58,827 nt of DNA from SFDP01 sp051891855 (GCA_051891855.1 JBJFFP010000021.1:1-58827), one strand, 5' to 3'. Shown: positions 42,284 through 50,978, counted from the first letter of the stretch. Notes: generated by a model not told the origin, from the letters alone. Made by a program: numbers and translations.

Positions 42284-43468
42284 TTGGATTATTTAAAACG
42301 AGCAAATGAGCTGTATGAAGAAACGGTTGCCAATCGACGTTATTTACATCAGAATCCGGAAATCAGTATGGAGCTTCCCAAAACTTCTTCGTTTATTGAA
42401 AAAAAGCTGATTGAGATGGGCTATAGCCCAAAGCGCTGTGGTGGCGACGGCATTGTTGCTACGGTTGGAAAGGGGGGAGGAAAGACAATCTTGCTTCGCA
42501 GTGATATGGATGCGTTACCTATGCGGGAAGAAAGCGGACTGCCTTTTGCCAGCACCTGTGATGCAGCCCATACCTGCGGACATGACTGCAATGCCGCCGG
42601 ACTATTGACAGCCGCCAGACTGCTTAAGGAGAATGAACAGGCTCTTGAAGGTATAGTGAAGCTGATGTTCCAGCCTGCAGAGGAAACCTTTCAGGGAGCA
42701 AAGGCAATGATTAAGGATGGCGTTTTGGAAAATCCCAAACCGGATGCGGCCTTAAGCTGTCACGTCACCTCCGGGCAAATGCCGCCTACCGTTTTCATCT
42801 ATAATTCTACAGGAACCATGATGAACTCCGTAGATGGGTTCAGGATCAAGATAAAGGGGAAGGGGGCTCATGGAGCTTACCCGGAGAGAAGTGTGGATCC
42901 CATCAATATTGCGGTGCATATTTATCTGGCACTGGAATCTATTGTAGCCCGGGAGCTTACCTCAACCCAGACCAGTGTGATGACGGTAGGTACGCTTAAA
43001 GCCGGGGATGCTTATAATATTATTCCCGAAACGGCAGAGCTTCAGGGCTCCATCCGCAGTGAATCTCCACAACAGCGTGAGCTTCTGGTTCGCAGAATGA
43101 AGGAGGTTGCCGAAGGGGTGGCAAAAACCTACAATGGTACTGCTGAAGTAGAGATGATTGCTGAGGTACCGCCATTGATTTGTGACCCGGATGTAACGGA
43201 AAAATTTGTCCGCTACATGAAGGAGCTGGAGGTGCCCGGACAAATGGAGATACCCGGGATTAAGGCAGCAGCCTCGGATGATTTTGCCTGTGTGCTGGAG
43301 CAGATTCCGGGAGCTTATATTTATCTTTCTGCCGGGTTTATGGACAGGCCGGCCACTGAGCAGCACAGTCCCGATGTACAGTTTAACGAGGAAGTATTTC
43401 GTTTTGGACCTGCTTATTTGGCACACTGTGCTACACGCTGGCTGGAAGAAGAAAAAAATAATGGATGA
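42284..43468 (+). CDS. M20-family amidohydrolase (IAA-amino-acid hydrolase type)
   Basis: 394 residues starting at TTG 42284, supported by GGAGG at 42271-42275 and by the lack of any nearby ATG. Metal ligands follow the M20D pattern: LRSDMDALPM near 72-81, Cys and His in HTCGHDCNAA near 98-107 and FQPAEET near 128-134; the C-terminal His is in TEQHSPDVQF. The dimerisation (lid) domain spans about 175-290 (KGKGAHGAYPERSVDPI). It hydrolyses N-acyl amino acids or similar amides in the cytoplasm; the exact substrate is unknown. It is a single gene. Confidence 0.9.
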   Translation: MDYLKRANELYEETVANRRYLHQNPEISMELPKTSSFIEKKLIEMGYSPKRCGGDGIVATVGKGGGKTILLRSDMDALPMREESGLPFASTCDAAHTCGHDCNAAGLLTAARLLKENEQALEGIVKLMFQPAEETFQGAKAMIKDGVLENPKPDAALSCHVTSGQMPPTVFIYNSTGTMMNSVDGFRIKIKGKGAHGAYPERSVDPINIAVHIYLALESIVARELTSTQTSVMTVGTLKAGDAYNIIPETAELQGSIRSESPQQRELLVRRMKEVAEGVAKTYNGTAEVEMIAEVPPLICDPDVTEKFVRYMKELEVPGQMEIPGIKAAASDDFACVLEQIPGAYIYLSAGFMDRPATEQHSPDVQFNEEVFRFGPAYLAHCATRWLEEEKNNG

Positions 43469-43504
43469 GAATTCAAATTTACGTATCTTTTCTTCCGGTG
43501 GGAA

Positions 43505-43533
43505 TTGAATAAAATAGCAAGTTATAGTATGAT
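43505..43533 (+). promoter_or_regulatory. Promoter of the GGDEF gene
   Basis: TTGAAT 43505-43510 and TATGAT 43528-43533 are 17 bp apart, 40 bases before the start codon. Confidence 0.55.
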
Positions 43534-43572
43534 ATAAAAACGATATATCATGAAATTAAGAGGAATATACAA

Positions 43573-45288
43573 ATGATAATTGATACTATCCTTGCAGCTG
43601 TGGCTTCCCCCTGGTTATTATTCATCTCTGCTTTCATTTTTTCATGGATCAGTTTGGATGCTCTGCTGAAGCTTTCATATATACAAAAGAAGGGAACCTT
43701 ATGGATATGCTTATTTTCCGTGGCAAATGCCATATTACCAATGCTGTGGGATTTTGATGGTGTCAGCGCCAGGCCCTTTTCTCTGCTTATCATTCCGATG
43801 ACTTTGGTTTTCGATTTGTATATTTTAACGAAGGATACCTGGTGGGCTTATCTGAATTTTTTCTTCCTCACTCTTTTGGATGAATTTTCTCTTTATGGAA
43901 TATCCAGTGCGATTGTGGCCATTGTTCTGCAGAATCCCTGGCCCATTGGAAGTGCTGAGCACAGACGGGTGCTGATGACGATGACGTTTTTTCTGACCAG
44001 CAAGATTTTTTGGGATATTCCACGAAATAAGGCTGTAACGATTGCGGAAATGTCAGAGCTGCTTCATTCTAAAACGAAGGGAAAGATTTTATTTGGAAGT
44101 GTGGTATGCTCCAGTGTAGTATTACTGACTTCTGCCATGTTTGTGCTACCCTTGATATATGATGTCAGTCTTTCACGGCGTGCACAGGTAATGATCAATG
44201 CGGAGCTGCTGCTGAAAAATTCCCTAATTCTTATTGGAAGCTTTGTTATTGTGCTGTTTCATGTATGGCAGGAAAAAAAGGAACGTCAGCTGATAGCCAT
44301 CGATTCAGAACTGAAGATGGAGCGTCAGTTTAGGGAAAATAGCCAGGAGGATGCTATTCTGCGATTTTGCTTTGACGTTTCTAAGGGGCAAATTACTGAG
44401 GGTATATCTTTTTTTCAGTCTCCGGAGGGTGAAGGCCGGGAAACGGCTGTTGTTTTAGAGGAATTTCGCACGGAGTGTATCCACGAAGAAGAGAGAAAGC
44501 AGTTTATTTCGATGAAGGATTTACCGGGGCATCCGGATAAATTAAATCTTCCCTTTTATGCCTTTAATACAAGGATGTCTGTAGCTTATCTTTTAAACCG
44601 GATGAATCTTTCTGAAAAGGTTCAGGAGAATTTAAGGAAGTTGGATAAAGAATGGATATGGTCAAAGGTTCAGGTGACCGTTGTGGAGGATGAGGAAAGC
44701 GGAGATTCTCTTTGTCACGTTTTGTTTCTGGATATTGATGAGGAGATGACCTATTCAAAAAATCTGCTGCAGGAGGCTACTACAGATGCTCTGACGGGAG
44801 TTTATAATCGAGCCAGCATGGAAAAGGCCCTGAGGGAGCTGTTTGTATCAAAAGAGGTGTCCGGAGCCTTTTTTATGATTGATATGGATCATTTCAAAAG
44901 TGTTAATGATACTCTGGGCCACCCAAAAGGAGATAAGGCATTACAGGATACCGCCCGGATACTGCAGCAGACATTCAGAGGCGGAGACGTGGTCTGCAGA
45001 CTGGGTGGAGATGAATTTAGTGTTTTTGCTAAGGATTTTACTGACATAGATCTGCTCTGCAAGAGGGCGGAAGATCTGAATAATTTGGGAAGAATCACAC
45101 AGTTTTCCGAGGACAACAGCAAGTCCGTAGAAACCTCCTTCAGTATCGGTATTGCCGTTTGTGGAGAAGGGATGGAGGTGGACAGCTACGAAGAACTGTA
45201 CAGCAGAGCAGATTTAGCTCTTTATGAGGCTAAGAAAGCCGGCAGGGACACCTATCGGATCTATTCCGAGGAAATGGAAAAAGACTGA
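43573..45288 (+). CDS. Membrane-bound diguanylate cyclase (GGDEF)
   Basis: 571 residues. Seven to eight hydrophobic segments occupy residues 1-235, then a cytoplasmic PAS-like linker (about 245-390), then a GGDEF domain (about 400-570). The active-site loop is RLGGDEFSVF near 477-486, fully matching the catalytic signature; the upstream RxxD-type inhibitory site is not evident. DATTDALTGVYNRASMEKAL by its core LTGVYNR marks the domain start. It should make cyclic di-GMP in response to a membrane signal. Cyclic di-GMP controls motility and surface proteins, which is notable beside a flagellin gene, though no EAL protein is in the window. Confidence 0.9.
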   Translation: MIIDTILAAVASPWLLFISAFIFSWISLDALLKLSYIQKKGTLWICLFSVANAILPMLWDFDGVSARPFSLLIIPMTLVFDLYILTKDTWWAYLNFFFLTLLDEFSLYGISSAIVAIVLQNPWPIGSAEHRRVLMTMTFFLTSKIFWDIPRNKAVTIAEMSELLHSKTKGKILFGSVVCSSVVLLTSAMFVLPLIYDVSLSRRAQVMINAELLLKNSLILIGSFVIVLFHVWQEKKERQLIAIDSELKMERQFRENSQEDAILRFCFDVSKGQITEGISFFQSPEGEGRETAVVLEEFRTECIHEEERKQFISMKDLPGHPDKLNLPFYAFNTRMSVAYLLNRMNLSEKVQENLRKLDKEWIWSKVQVTVVEDEESGDSLCHVLFLDIDEEMTYSKNLLQEATTDALTGVYNRASMEKALRELFVSKEVSGAFFMIDMDHFKSVNDTLGHPKGDKALQDTARILQQTFRGGDVVCRLGGDEFSVFAKDFTDIDLLCKRAEDLNNLGRITQFSEDNSKSVETSFSIGIAVCGEGMEVDSYEELYSRADLALYEAKKAGRDTYRIYSEEMEKD

Positions 45289-45313
45289 GTGGACTTTCGG
45301 ATGATCATGAAGT

Positions 45314-45350
45314 ATCCCCATGGGAATCAGCGTTCCTGTGGGGATTTTTA
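45314..45350 (+). terminator. Intrinsic terminator of the GGDEF gene
   Basis: ATCCCCA (45314-45320) pairs with TGGGGAT (45339-45345), with an inner GGGAA/TTCC stem, followed by TTTTTA. Confidence 0.8.
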
Positions 45351-45419
45351 TGTTAGATTATTATGGTAATATTCTGAAAAATTTCGTATTGACAAATAGA
45401 TGTAGTGTAGAATATCAGC

Positions 45420-45457
45420 GGCCTTCTGAGATAAGAAAGCCCTGGGGTACGGCTTTC
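45420..45457 (+). other. Leader with two alternative hairpins
   Basis: GAAAGCC (45435-45441) can pair downstream with GGCTTTC (45451-45457) or, shifted by one base, upstream with GGCCTTCT (45420-45427). Such mutually exclusive pairing resembles an attenuator. A TTGACA at 45389-45394 lies upstream but its -10 partner is unclear. No riboswitch class is recognised. Confidence 0.3.
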
Positions 45458-45492
45458 CAGAGGGCAGTATTTTTGAAAGCATCTATCAGGAC

Positions 45493-45696
45493 ATGATAGG
45501 TACTTTTTTAGAATATTACTGCAGGAAGCTTTTTATAGAAAAAACACGACTGCTATGCTATGATGAAATCATCAATAAGCCTAAGGGTACAAGTAAAGCA
45601 ATTGTATTCACAAATGATGATATTGAGAATCTTCTGGAACAGCAGTATGGAAAAGGAGAAATGATAAGGTTACTTTGTTTGATTTTACAAAGGTAA
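45493..45696 (+). CDS. Small hypothetical protein
   Basis: A 67-residue frame between the leader hairpins and the glycosyltransferase. It is mixed charged and hydrophobic, with no signal peptide and no known motif. The ribosome site before ATG 45493 is weak. Overall base composition has become AT-rich here, as in the following accessory block. It could be a gene fragment. Confidence 0.3.
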   Translation: MIGTFLEYYCRKLFIEKTRLLCYDEIINKPKGTSKAIVFTNDDIENLLEQQYGKGEMIRLLCLILQR

Positions 45697-45702
45697 AGTA
45701 TT

Positions 45703-46866
45703 ATGAAAGTTTTAATTACAACAGATTTACTTATTACATCCACAAATGGTGTGGCAACTTCAGTTCGAAACCTGTGGGAAGGTTTAAGAAAAAGGGGGCA
45801 TACTGTTCGTATTCTCACAGTATCAGACAGAGCAGATAGTTATAAAGATGATTCTGTTTATTATATTAAATCAGTACCAATAGGATTCATTTATCCGGAT
45901 ATGCGAATGCCAATATCATATCGTAATTTGTTTATAGATGAGTTGATTGAGTGGAAACCGGATATTATACATAGTCAATGTGAGTTTTTCAGTTTTCAAT
46001 TTGCAAAATATATTTCAAGACTTACCGATGCACCTATTGTCCATACATATCATACTTTGTATGAAGAATATGCTACTTATGTAATTCCGAGTAAATTCAT
46101 TGGAAAATATGTGGTGAAGAAATGGTCGCGGATATGCTTAAAGTATGTGAACAGAATCATTGTACCTTCATCTAAAGTGGAGAATACCTTACGGGGATAT
46201 GGAGTAAAAAACACAATCAGTGTAGTTCCAAGCGGAATTTCGCTAGAACAGCATAGTTATCGAATGAATGAGAAAGAGAGAAGGGAGAAAAGGCAGATAC
46301 TTGAAATTCCCGAGGATTATCATGTTTTATTGAGTCTTGGCCGAATTGGGAAGGAAAAAAACTTAGGGGAATTGTTGAACTATTTTGCGGATGCACTTCT
46401 GAAAAATCAAAAGCTTACTTTTTTAATTGTAGGTGATGGCCCGGACAAAAGGAACATGGAAATATTAACCTCAAATTTGGGGATAGAAGCTCATGTGATT
46501 TTTATAGGGATGGTTGAACCGTTACAGGTGCAGGAATATTATCAGTTGGCAGATGTTTTTGTCAGTGCATCAATAAGTGAAACACAAGGGCTTACTTATA
46601 TTGAAGCTGCGGCAAATGGTCTGCCCCTCCTTTGTCGAAAGGATGACTGTTTAGAAGATATTATTAAAGATGGAGTAAATGGATATGTATATACATCCAG
46701 TGAAGAATTTCTTAATAAATTAAAGATTATTATGGAAAATTCGGAATGGCGTTTGAGTGCCGGAAAGCATAGTCAAGAAATCGCAGAAGCCTTTAATCAA
46801 AGTCATTTTGCAGATGTGGTGGAAACGATCTACGAATCCACAAGGGAGGAGTTAACAGAAACTTAA
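45703..46866 (+). CDS. GT4-family glycosyltransferase
   Basis: 387 residues with the GT-B fold of family GT4. The acceptor half begins MKVLITTDLLITSTNGVATSVRNL (by its parts: TTD, NGVATS) and holds DIIHSQCEF and VHTYHTLYEEY; the donor half has LLSLGRIGKEKN, LIVGDGP, VFIGMV and the EX7E region SETQGLTYIEAAANGLP. These features resemble diacylglycerol glucosyltransferases of Firmicutes (HTYH plus YATY). A membrane-glycolipid role is therefore likely but not certain. It is AT-rich compared with the genes before 45350. A broken metallo-beta-lactamase-fold gene is joined directly to its 3' end. Confidence 0.85.
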   Translation: MKVLITTDLLITSTNGVATSVRNLWEGLRKRGHTVRILTVSDRADSYKDDSVYYIKSVPIGFIYPDMRMPISYRNLFIDELIEWKPDIIHSQCEFFSFQFAKYISRLTDAPIVHTYHTLYEEYATYVIPSKFIGKYVVKKWSRICLKYVNRIIVPSSKVENTLRGYGVKNTISVVPSGISLEQHSYRMNEKERREKRQILEIPEDYHVLLSLGRIGKEKNLGELLNYFADALLKNQKLTFLIVGDGPDKRNMEILTSNLGIEAHVIFIGMVEPLQVQEYYQLADVFVSASISETQGLTYIEAAANGLPLLCRKDDCLEDIIKDGVNGYVYTSSEEFLNKLKIIMENSEWRLSAGKHSQEIAEAFNQSHFADVVETIYESTREELTET

Positions 46867-47416
46867 AATAATTGTTACACTGATGGAGGATACCTGTGGT
46901 CATCCGGAATGCTGCTTTGAACATGGATTATCCGTTTATATTGAGACAAAGAACCATAAAATATTGATGGATACAGGCGCAACGAACGCTTTTATCCATA
47001 ATGCGGCAAAGCTTGGCGTCGATTTGGAAAAAGTGGATACTGTGATATTAAGCCACGGGCATTACGATCATGCCGGTGGATTATTGGCATTTTCCGAGAT
47101 CAATAAACACGCACAGATCTATATGCAGCAGACTGCCATTGGGGATTATTATCACGGAGAACGGTATATCGGAATCGATAAAGAGATACAGAACCTTCTT
47201 CAGGTTCATTTTCTGCAGGGAGATTATGGAATTGATGAGGAATTATCTCTTTTCACCAATTTACGGGCAGAAGATTTTATCCCCAGAGCAATTTGCTGCT
47301 ATCTGAGAGAGTAAACGGGAGTAATGTGTAGGATGCTTTTTTGCACGAACAATGTCTGGTGGTTCACACTCCGGAAAGCACTGTTTTACTGTCCGGCTGT
47401 GCACACAACGGAATTC
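46862..47416 (+). pseudogene. Broken metallo-beta-lactamase-fold hydrolase
   Basis: The N-terminal half is clear: LMEDTCGHPEC, YIETKNHKILMDTGAT and the metal motif LSHGHYDHAGG. The expected Met start is missing; KLKIIVTLMEDTC continues back into the end of the glycosyltransferase gene (stop at 46866). At about 47275-47310 the frame changes: residues after NLRAEDF shift, a TGA/TAA region intervenes, and the rest (DAFLHEQCLVVHTPESTVL and SGCAHNGIL, in another frame with an internal TAG) is visible to 47416. It then joins an unrelated fragment. Intact relatives, ComEC-unrelated FprA-like or MBL 'quorum' hydrolases of about 270 residues, are common in Clostridia. Confidence 0.7.
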
Positions 47417-47792
47417 TGAGCTGGCGGATGTGTTTGTTCCGGTTTGTGTGAACCTTCTTTCTAAGGAGCTGCAACTGCCGAAGGCAGAACTTCTCATCGC
47501 CGATCTGCTGATTGAATATATCGGATATGCATGCTTCCAAAAGGTTGTAAGACTTGTAGATCCTCGTTATGTCTCCTGTGTCATTCAGATAAACACAGAT
47601 GATTCCTTTGTTTCGGATTCTCCATATCTTCAGGCTTTTGACGGGCTTAACAAGGTGCATCATCAGATGGAAGAGAATGAACTGAAAGGCGCTATGAAGG
47701 AGATCGGATATGAAACAGGCAGCAGGACAGAGAAGGAACTGCCAAATGGAAAGAAATTAGTACAGATAGATTTTATGAGGATGAAAAAGTGA
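47417..47792 (+). pseudogene. 3' fragment of an unidentified gene
   Basis: An open frame from the junction with the MBL remnant gives about 124 residues from ELADVFVPVC to the stop at 47790-47792, with an even alpha/beta composition and a typical soluble C-terminus (LPNGKKLVQIDF). The nominal ATG at 47352 falls in the antisense-like MBL remnant and is not its start. The next gene starts 1 base after its stop, suggesting a former operon with the PNPOx-like gene. The family is not recognised. Confidence 0.45.
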
Positions 47793-47793
47793 T

Positions 47794-48252
47794 ATGACAG
47801 CAGAACAGATGTGGAAACTAAATAAAACAGCGCTGTTTGACGAGATAGGGGAAAGCCGGAAAATGGTGCTTTCTACTTCATTTGAAGAGTATGTGACATC
47901 AAGAATGATGAGTATCGTGATCACTGATGGTACATTCTATTTTCAGACAGACAGAATATTCAGAAAATATGAGCAGCTGCAAAAGAACGAAAAGGTGGCC
48001 CTATGCATCGATAATATATCTGTTGAAGGCCGATGCAGAGAACTGGGACATCCCATGGAGAATTCGGTGTTCTTAAGCCTGTATGAGAAGCATTTTCCAA
48101 ATTCCTTTAAGAGATACACGGGGATGGCAGATGAGAGACTTTTTGCGGTAAAACCGACGTACATAAGAAAATGGATTTATGAAAATGGGGAATCGTACGA
48201 AGAGATATTTGATTTTGAGAGTAAAACCTATGAGAAGAAAAAGTATCATTAG
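47794..48252 (+). CDS. Pyridoxamine-5'-phosphate-oxidase-like flavoprotein
   Basis: 152 residues with the split-barrel pattern of PNPOx-like proteins: KMVLSTSFEEYVTSRMMSIV near 24-43 (by its ends), GTFYFQTDRIFRKYEQLQKNEKVALC (key parts YFQTD, KYEQL, NEKVALC) and ISVEGRC. Such proteins bind FMN or F420-like cofactors and often reduce or bind small molecules; this is not the PdxH enzyme itself. It starts 1 base after the preceding fragment's stop and 12 bases before a small membrane protein, so the two intact genes form a short operon. Confidence 0.75.
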   Translation: MTAEQMWKLNKTALFDEIGESRKMVLSTSFEEYVTSRMMSIVITDGTFYFQTDRIFRKYEQLQKNEKVALCIDNISVEGRCRELGHPMENSVFLSLYEKHFPNSFKRYTGMADERLFAVKPTYIRKWIYENGESYEEIFDFESKTYEKKKYH

Positions 48253-48264
48253 AGCGGGTTCCAT

Positions 48265-48597
48265 ATGTCTACGCCGGTTTTAGTTGGGGGAATTATATTG
48301 TCCTGTATATGGCTTCTGGCAACATTAATCGTACAACAGAAAAAGAGAAAAGTACTTATGATCATTGGTGTAGCTGCATGTTTTATCCTACTGATCTATA
48401 CCCTTCAGTGGAAGCTGTTTGTGTATGGAATTCTCGGAGGTGTTTTTGTCGGCGCCATAGGAATCGGCTACAAGCAGGATGAGTTACTTAAGTTGCACAA
48501 ACAAATGGGTGTCGTACAGACAATGATTATATTTACGATTGTTTTTGTGATGATTTTTATGTCAATGGCATTGGCGGCTCCTGATTTAAAATGGTAG
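48265..48597 (+). CDS. Small membrane protein
   Basis: 110 residues with three to four hydrophobic helices (about 6-24, 31-46, 49-67 and 84-104) and a short charged loop KQDELLKLHKQMG. No family is recognised. It follows the PNPOx-like gene by 12 bases and is probably co-transcribed. A weak GAGCGGG lies upstream of ATG 48265. Confidence 0.55.
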   Translation: MSTPVLVGGIILSCIWLLATLIVQQKKRKVLMIIGVAACFILLIYTLQWKLFVYGILGGVFVGAIGIGYKQDELLKLHKQMGVVQTMIIFTIVFVMIFMSMALAAPDLKW

Positions 48598-48629
48598 TCA
48601 GGCTGCAATAGGATCTTTTGAAGATCAAA

Positions 48630-48670
48630 TTGATTTACTACCTAAAAAATGATAAAATTTAGGTAGTAAA
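48630..48670 (+). promoter_or_regulatory. Fic promoter covered by a 13-bp inverted repeat
   Basis: TTGATT 48630-48635 and TAAAAT 48653-48658 are 17 bp apart. TTTACTACCTAAA (48634-48646) and TTTAGGTAGTAAA (48658-48670) are perfect inverted arms separated by 11 bp, overlapping both promoter boxes. The arms are spaced by two helical turns, as for a dimeric repressor. The C-terminal winged helix of the Fic protein is a candidate binder. Confidence 0.8.
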
Positions 48671-48693
48671 TTGCGTTATGGAGGATCGGTCAT

Positions 48694-49761
48694 ATGCGTA
48701 AGTTTGATTATTCTTTTTTGAAAAAAGAAATTCCGGGAAATATTGTCGGGTTAACAAACATTATAGCTGATTTGAAATCTAAAGAGGAATTTCGAAAACT
48801 GCAGTATCATGCGACTTTTGAGAGTTTACACAAAAAAGCGATTATTGAGTCTGTAAAAGGAAGTAATGCAATAGAGGGTATTGTTACAACAGATTCCAGA
48901 ATAAGGGATATTGTAGATGGCGCAGCACCGATGACTCATGATGAACTGGAAATATCCGGTTATAAAGATGCTCTGAAATTGATTCATACAGAATACAATG
49001 ACCTTGATATTGAAGAAGATGTAATACTTATGTTTCATAGAATGTTGGAAGAACATACGAAGGCATCAGAAGCAGGAAAATATAAGAAAAATAATAATTA
49101 TATCATGGAATATGGAACAGACGGAAGCAGGCGGGTGAGATTTATGCCGGTTCCGGCGAAGGAAGTTTCAGATGCTATGAAACAATTGATTCTTTCCTAT
49201 TATGATGCCAGACAGGATTCGGAAATATCACCATTATTATTAATACCATGCTTTGTTTTGGATTTTCTTTGTATTCATCCATTTGATGATGGTAATGGAC
49301 GTGTATCAAGATTATTGACTGTTTTACTTTTATATATCGCAGGATATGATATTGTGAAATATATTTCCTACGAAGGGCAGGTAAACAAATATAAAGAAAG
49401 CTATTATGCAGCATTAGAACAGTCATCAATCTCGTGGTATGAAAATGAGAATGATTATGTGCCGTTTATCATTAACTTTCTTCAGATATTGTATAGGTGC
49501 TTTAAAGAACTTGATGATTCCTTTATGGATATTTCTTTAAAGAAAGCAAAGAAATCTGAACGGGTGGAAAGTATATTGATGAGTGCCATAGTTCCAATCT
49601 CAAAGCAGGATATCATGAATAAACTCCCTGATATCAGCGTGAAGACTGTTGAACTGGTACTGGGAAAGATGCTAAAAGAAAACAGAATAACAAAAATAGG
49701 TTCCTATAAGGATGCACGTTATATAAGAAAAAACGATAAGCGAGGTAACCATGAAAAATGA
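48694..49761 (+). CDS. Fic-domain protein with internal inhibitory motif and C-terminal winged helix
   Basis: 355 residues. The Fic active site HPFDDGNGRVSRL (about 192-204) matches HPFx(D/E)GNGR and should transfer AMP from ATP to a hydroxyl side chain. The inhibitory motif (S/T)xxxE(G/N) occurs as SNAIEG near residues 55-60, N-terminal to the Fic core, so it is a class II, self-inhibited Fic protein. The C-terminal 80 residues (SERVESILMSAIVPISKQDIMNKL and following, read by parts) look like a winged helix. GGAGG precedes ATG 48694. The gene has its own operator-covered promoter and is probably autoregulated; it needs no separate antitoxin. Confidence 0.88.
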   Translation: MRKFDYSFLKKEIPGNIVGLTNIIADLKSKEEFRKLQYHATFESLHKKAIIESVKGSNAIEGIVTTDSRIRDIVDGAAPMTHDELEISGYKDALKLIHTEYNDLDIEEDVILMFHRMLEEHTKASEAGKYKKNNNYIMEYGTDGSRRVRFMPVPAKEVSDAMKQLILSYYDARQDSEISPLLLIPCFVLDFLCIHPFDDGNGRVSRLLTVLLLYIAGYDIVKYISYEGQVNKYKESYYAALEQSSISWYENENDYVPFIINFLQILYRCFKELDDSFMDISLKKAKKSERVESILMSAIVPISKQDIMNKLPDISVKTVELVLGKMLKENRITKIGSYKDARYIRKNDKRGNHEK

Positions 49762-49818
49762 TGTACCGGCAAACTTAAGTCTACGGAGCGTGGGTTCCCA
49801 ATCCTGTAATTACCTTAT

Positions 49819-50190
49819 ATGCAGACACAAAAAAATGGAAAAGTAATTTTTACAAGTTCGGGAGTGAGTGTTACAGGATTTATTGGAATATCGCCTTATG
49901 CTTCAACTAAAGGTGCATTAGAAGCCTTGGCAAAATGTCTTAACTTGGAATATGCTTCTGACGGTATTTCTTTCCACATTATTCACCCGCCACTCACCCG
50001 GACAAAATCGGCAGAGCCGTTACCTGTACCAAAAGAATTTATGGCAGACCCAAAAAAAGTAGGCTATGGAATTGCAAACAATATTTCTTCCAGACATTTT
50101 ATCTTATGCCACAGCTTTTTACAAAAAGTCCAGACGCTTACCTGTTATCTTTTCCCAATAAAAATGGATACTCTGTCCTGTTTGTGGTAA
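49819..50190 (+). pseudogene. Truncated short-chain dehydrogenase
   Basis: The frame holds the second half of an SDR protein: VIFTSSGVSVTGF, the catalytic YASTKGALEALAK (Tyr-x-x-x-Lys), HIIHPPLTRTKSAEPLPVPKEFM (by parts) and RHFILCHSFLQ. The N-terminal cofactor-binding Gly motif and about 100 residues are absent, and the sequence just upstream of ATG 49819 is unrelated. The C-terminus runs into the KTR-domain fragment at about 50160. It is not a functional enzyme. Confidence 0.7.
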
Positions 50191-50338
50191 TAAAACCTGT
50201 AACAGACTTAGAGAGGATACTGCTTTGAAAAACTATCCTCTTTACTGTCCGAAATGTAAACAGGAAACTTTAATCAATGCTCATAAATTGAATATATCAA
50301 TTATCAAAGAGCCAGACGTACAGACCCAGAGCCGATAG
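50162..50338 (+). pseudogene. Cysteine-rich KTR-domain protein, 5' end lost
   Basis: The frame encodes KWILCPVCGNKT, then LREDTALKNYPLYCPKCKQET and IIKEPDVQTQSR before TAG 50336-50338. This is the short zinc-ribbon 'cysteine-rich KTR' protein carried by Tn916-like and related conjugative elements (from memory). Both CxxC pairs are intact, but a TAA directly precedes Lys1 and no start codon remains, because the 5' end is joined to the SDR remnant. The usual element-type terminator follows. It marks a former mobile element. Confidence 0.7.
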
Positions 50339-50380
50339 CACATGAGGAAATTTCCTTGTGGTTATCGGCTCTTTCTTTTT
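50328..50380 (+). terminator. Terminator after the KTR gene
   Basis: AGAGCCGATA (50328-50337) pairs with TATCGGCTCT (50363-50372) around an inner CAC..GTG and GGAAA/TTTCC stem, followed by TTCTTTTT. Confidence 0.85.
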
Positions 50381-50639
50381 ATGGTAACTAAACGTACTAC
50401 GAGGTTGCTGATATTTTACCAACAACAAAGCCGTTATACTAGAGAGCGTTCTAGGAAATCAGCAGAAAAACGCAAATGAAGAGAAAAAGCGGGAGCTTAT
50501 GCAATACAGCACCCTAATATATTTATTTAGAGAAAGGCTTAGGAAATTGCTTTGAAAATAGTAGATATTCAGTGCTAGTAGATGTATAATTGAGAACAAC
50601 AATCGAAATTTACAGAACTACAAAGAAAGGATACATATT
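50381..50639 (+). other. Non-coding stretch
   Basis: No supported gene. A TATACT at 50436-50441 is a possible -10 box without a good -35. A 32-codon open frame without a start (50459-50555, Lys/Glu-rich then LIYLFRERLRKLL) may be a fragment of a small element-borne gene. Confidence 0.3.
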
Positions 50640-50978
50640 ATGGAAGAAAGATTAATAGCATTTGTTATTTGGATAATAATCGGCGTATTATTTATTGTAA
50701 TGGGCATTTATGATTTTAATTCCAAGAAAGCAAAACCTTTCGGCTTTTGGGCAAATGCTGAGGTAGCACCCATAGAAGATGTGAAAGGTTATAATCGTGC
50801 TTTGGGCATATTGTGGTGCGTGTATGGTGTTTTGTTTACGTTAATTGGATTGCCTTTGTTAGATGGGCAGAATTCGGGTTTGATTATTATACCTATATTG
50901 GGTGCAATACTTATTAGTATTGCGGCTATGGTAGCGTATGTAGTAGGTATTGAACCCAAATACCGTAAAAAGAAATGA
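50640..50978 (+). CDS. Small membrane protein (DUF3784-like)
   Basis: 112 residues with three hydrophobic helices (7-25, 55-72 and 78-102) and a loop SKKAKPFGFWANAE VAP between the first two (GFWANA is the distinctive part). The layout resembles DUF3784-type small membrane proteins, often near immunity or mobile genes in Firmicutes. AGAAAGGA lies about 8 bases upstream of ATG 50640. No partner gene is visible. Function unknown. Confidence 0.6.
   Translation: MEERLIAFVIWIIIGVLFIVMGIYDFNSKKAKPFGFWANAEVAPIEDVKGYNRALGILWCVYGVLFTLIGLPLLDGQNSGLIIIPILGAILISIAAMVAYVVGIEPKYRKKK

Noticed and set aside
681..45000. Many antisense open frames, for example 14501-14767, 16472-16870, 17516-18067 and 2686-3231 on the minus strand
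   Set aside because: Each lies opposite a strongly supported gene, has no ribosome site and shows no family motif.
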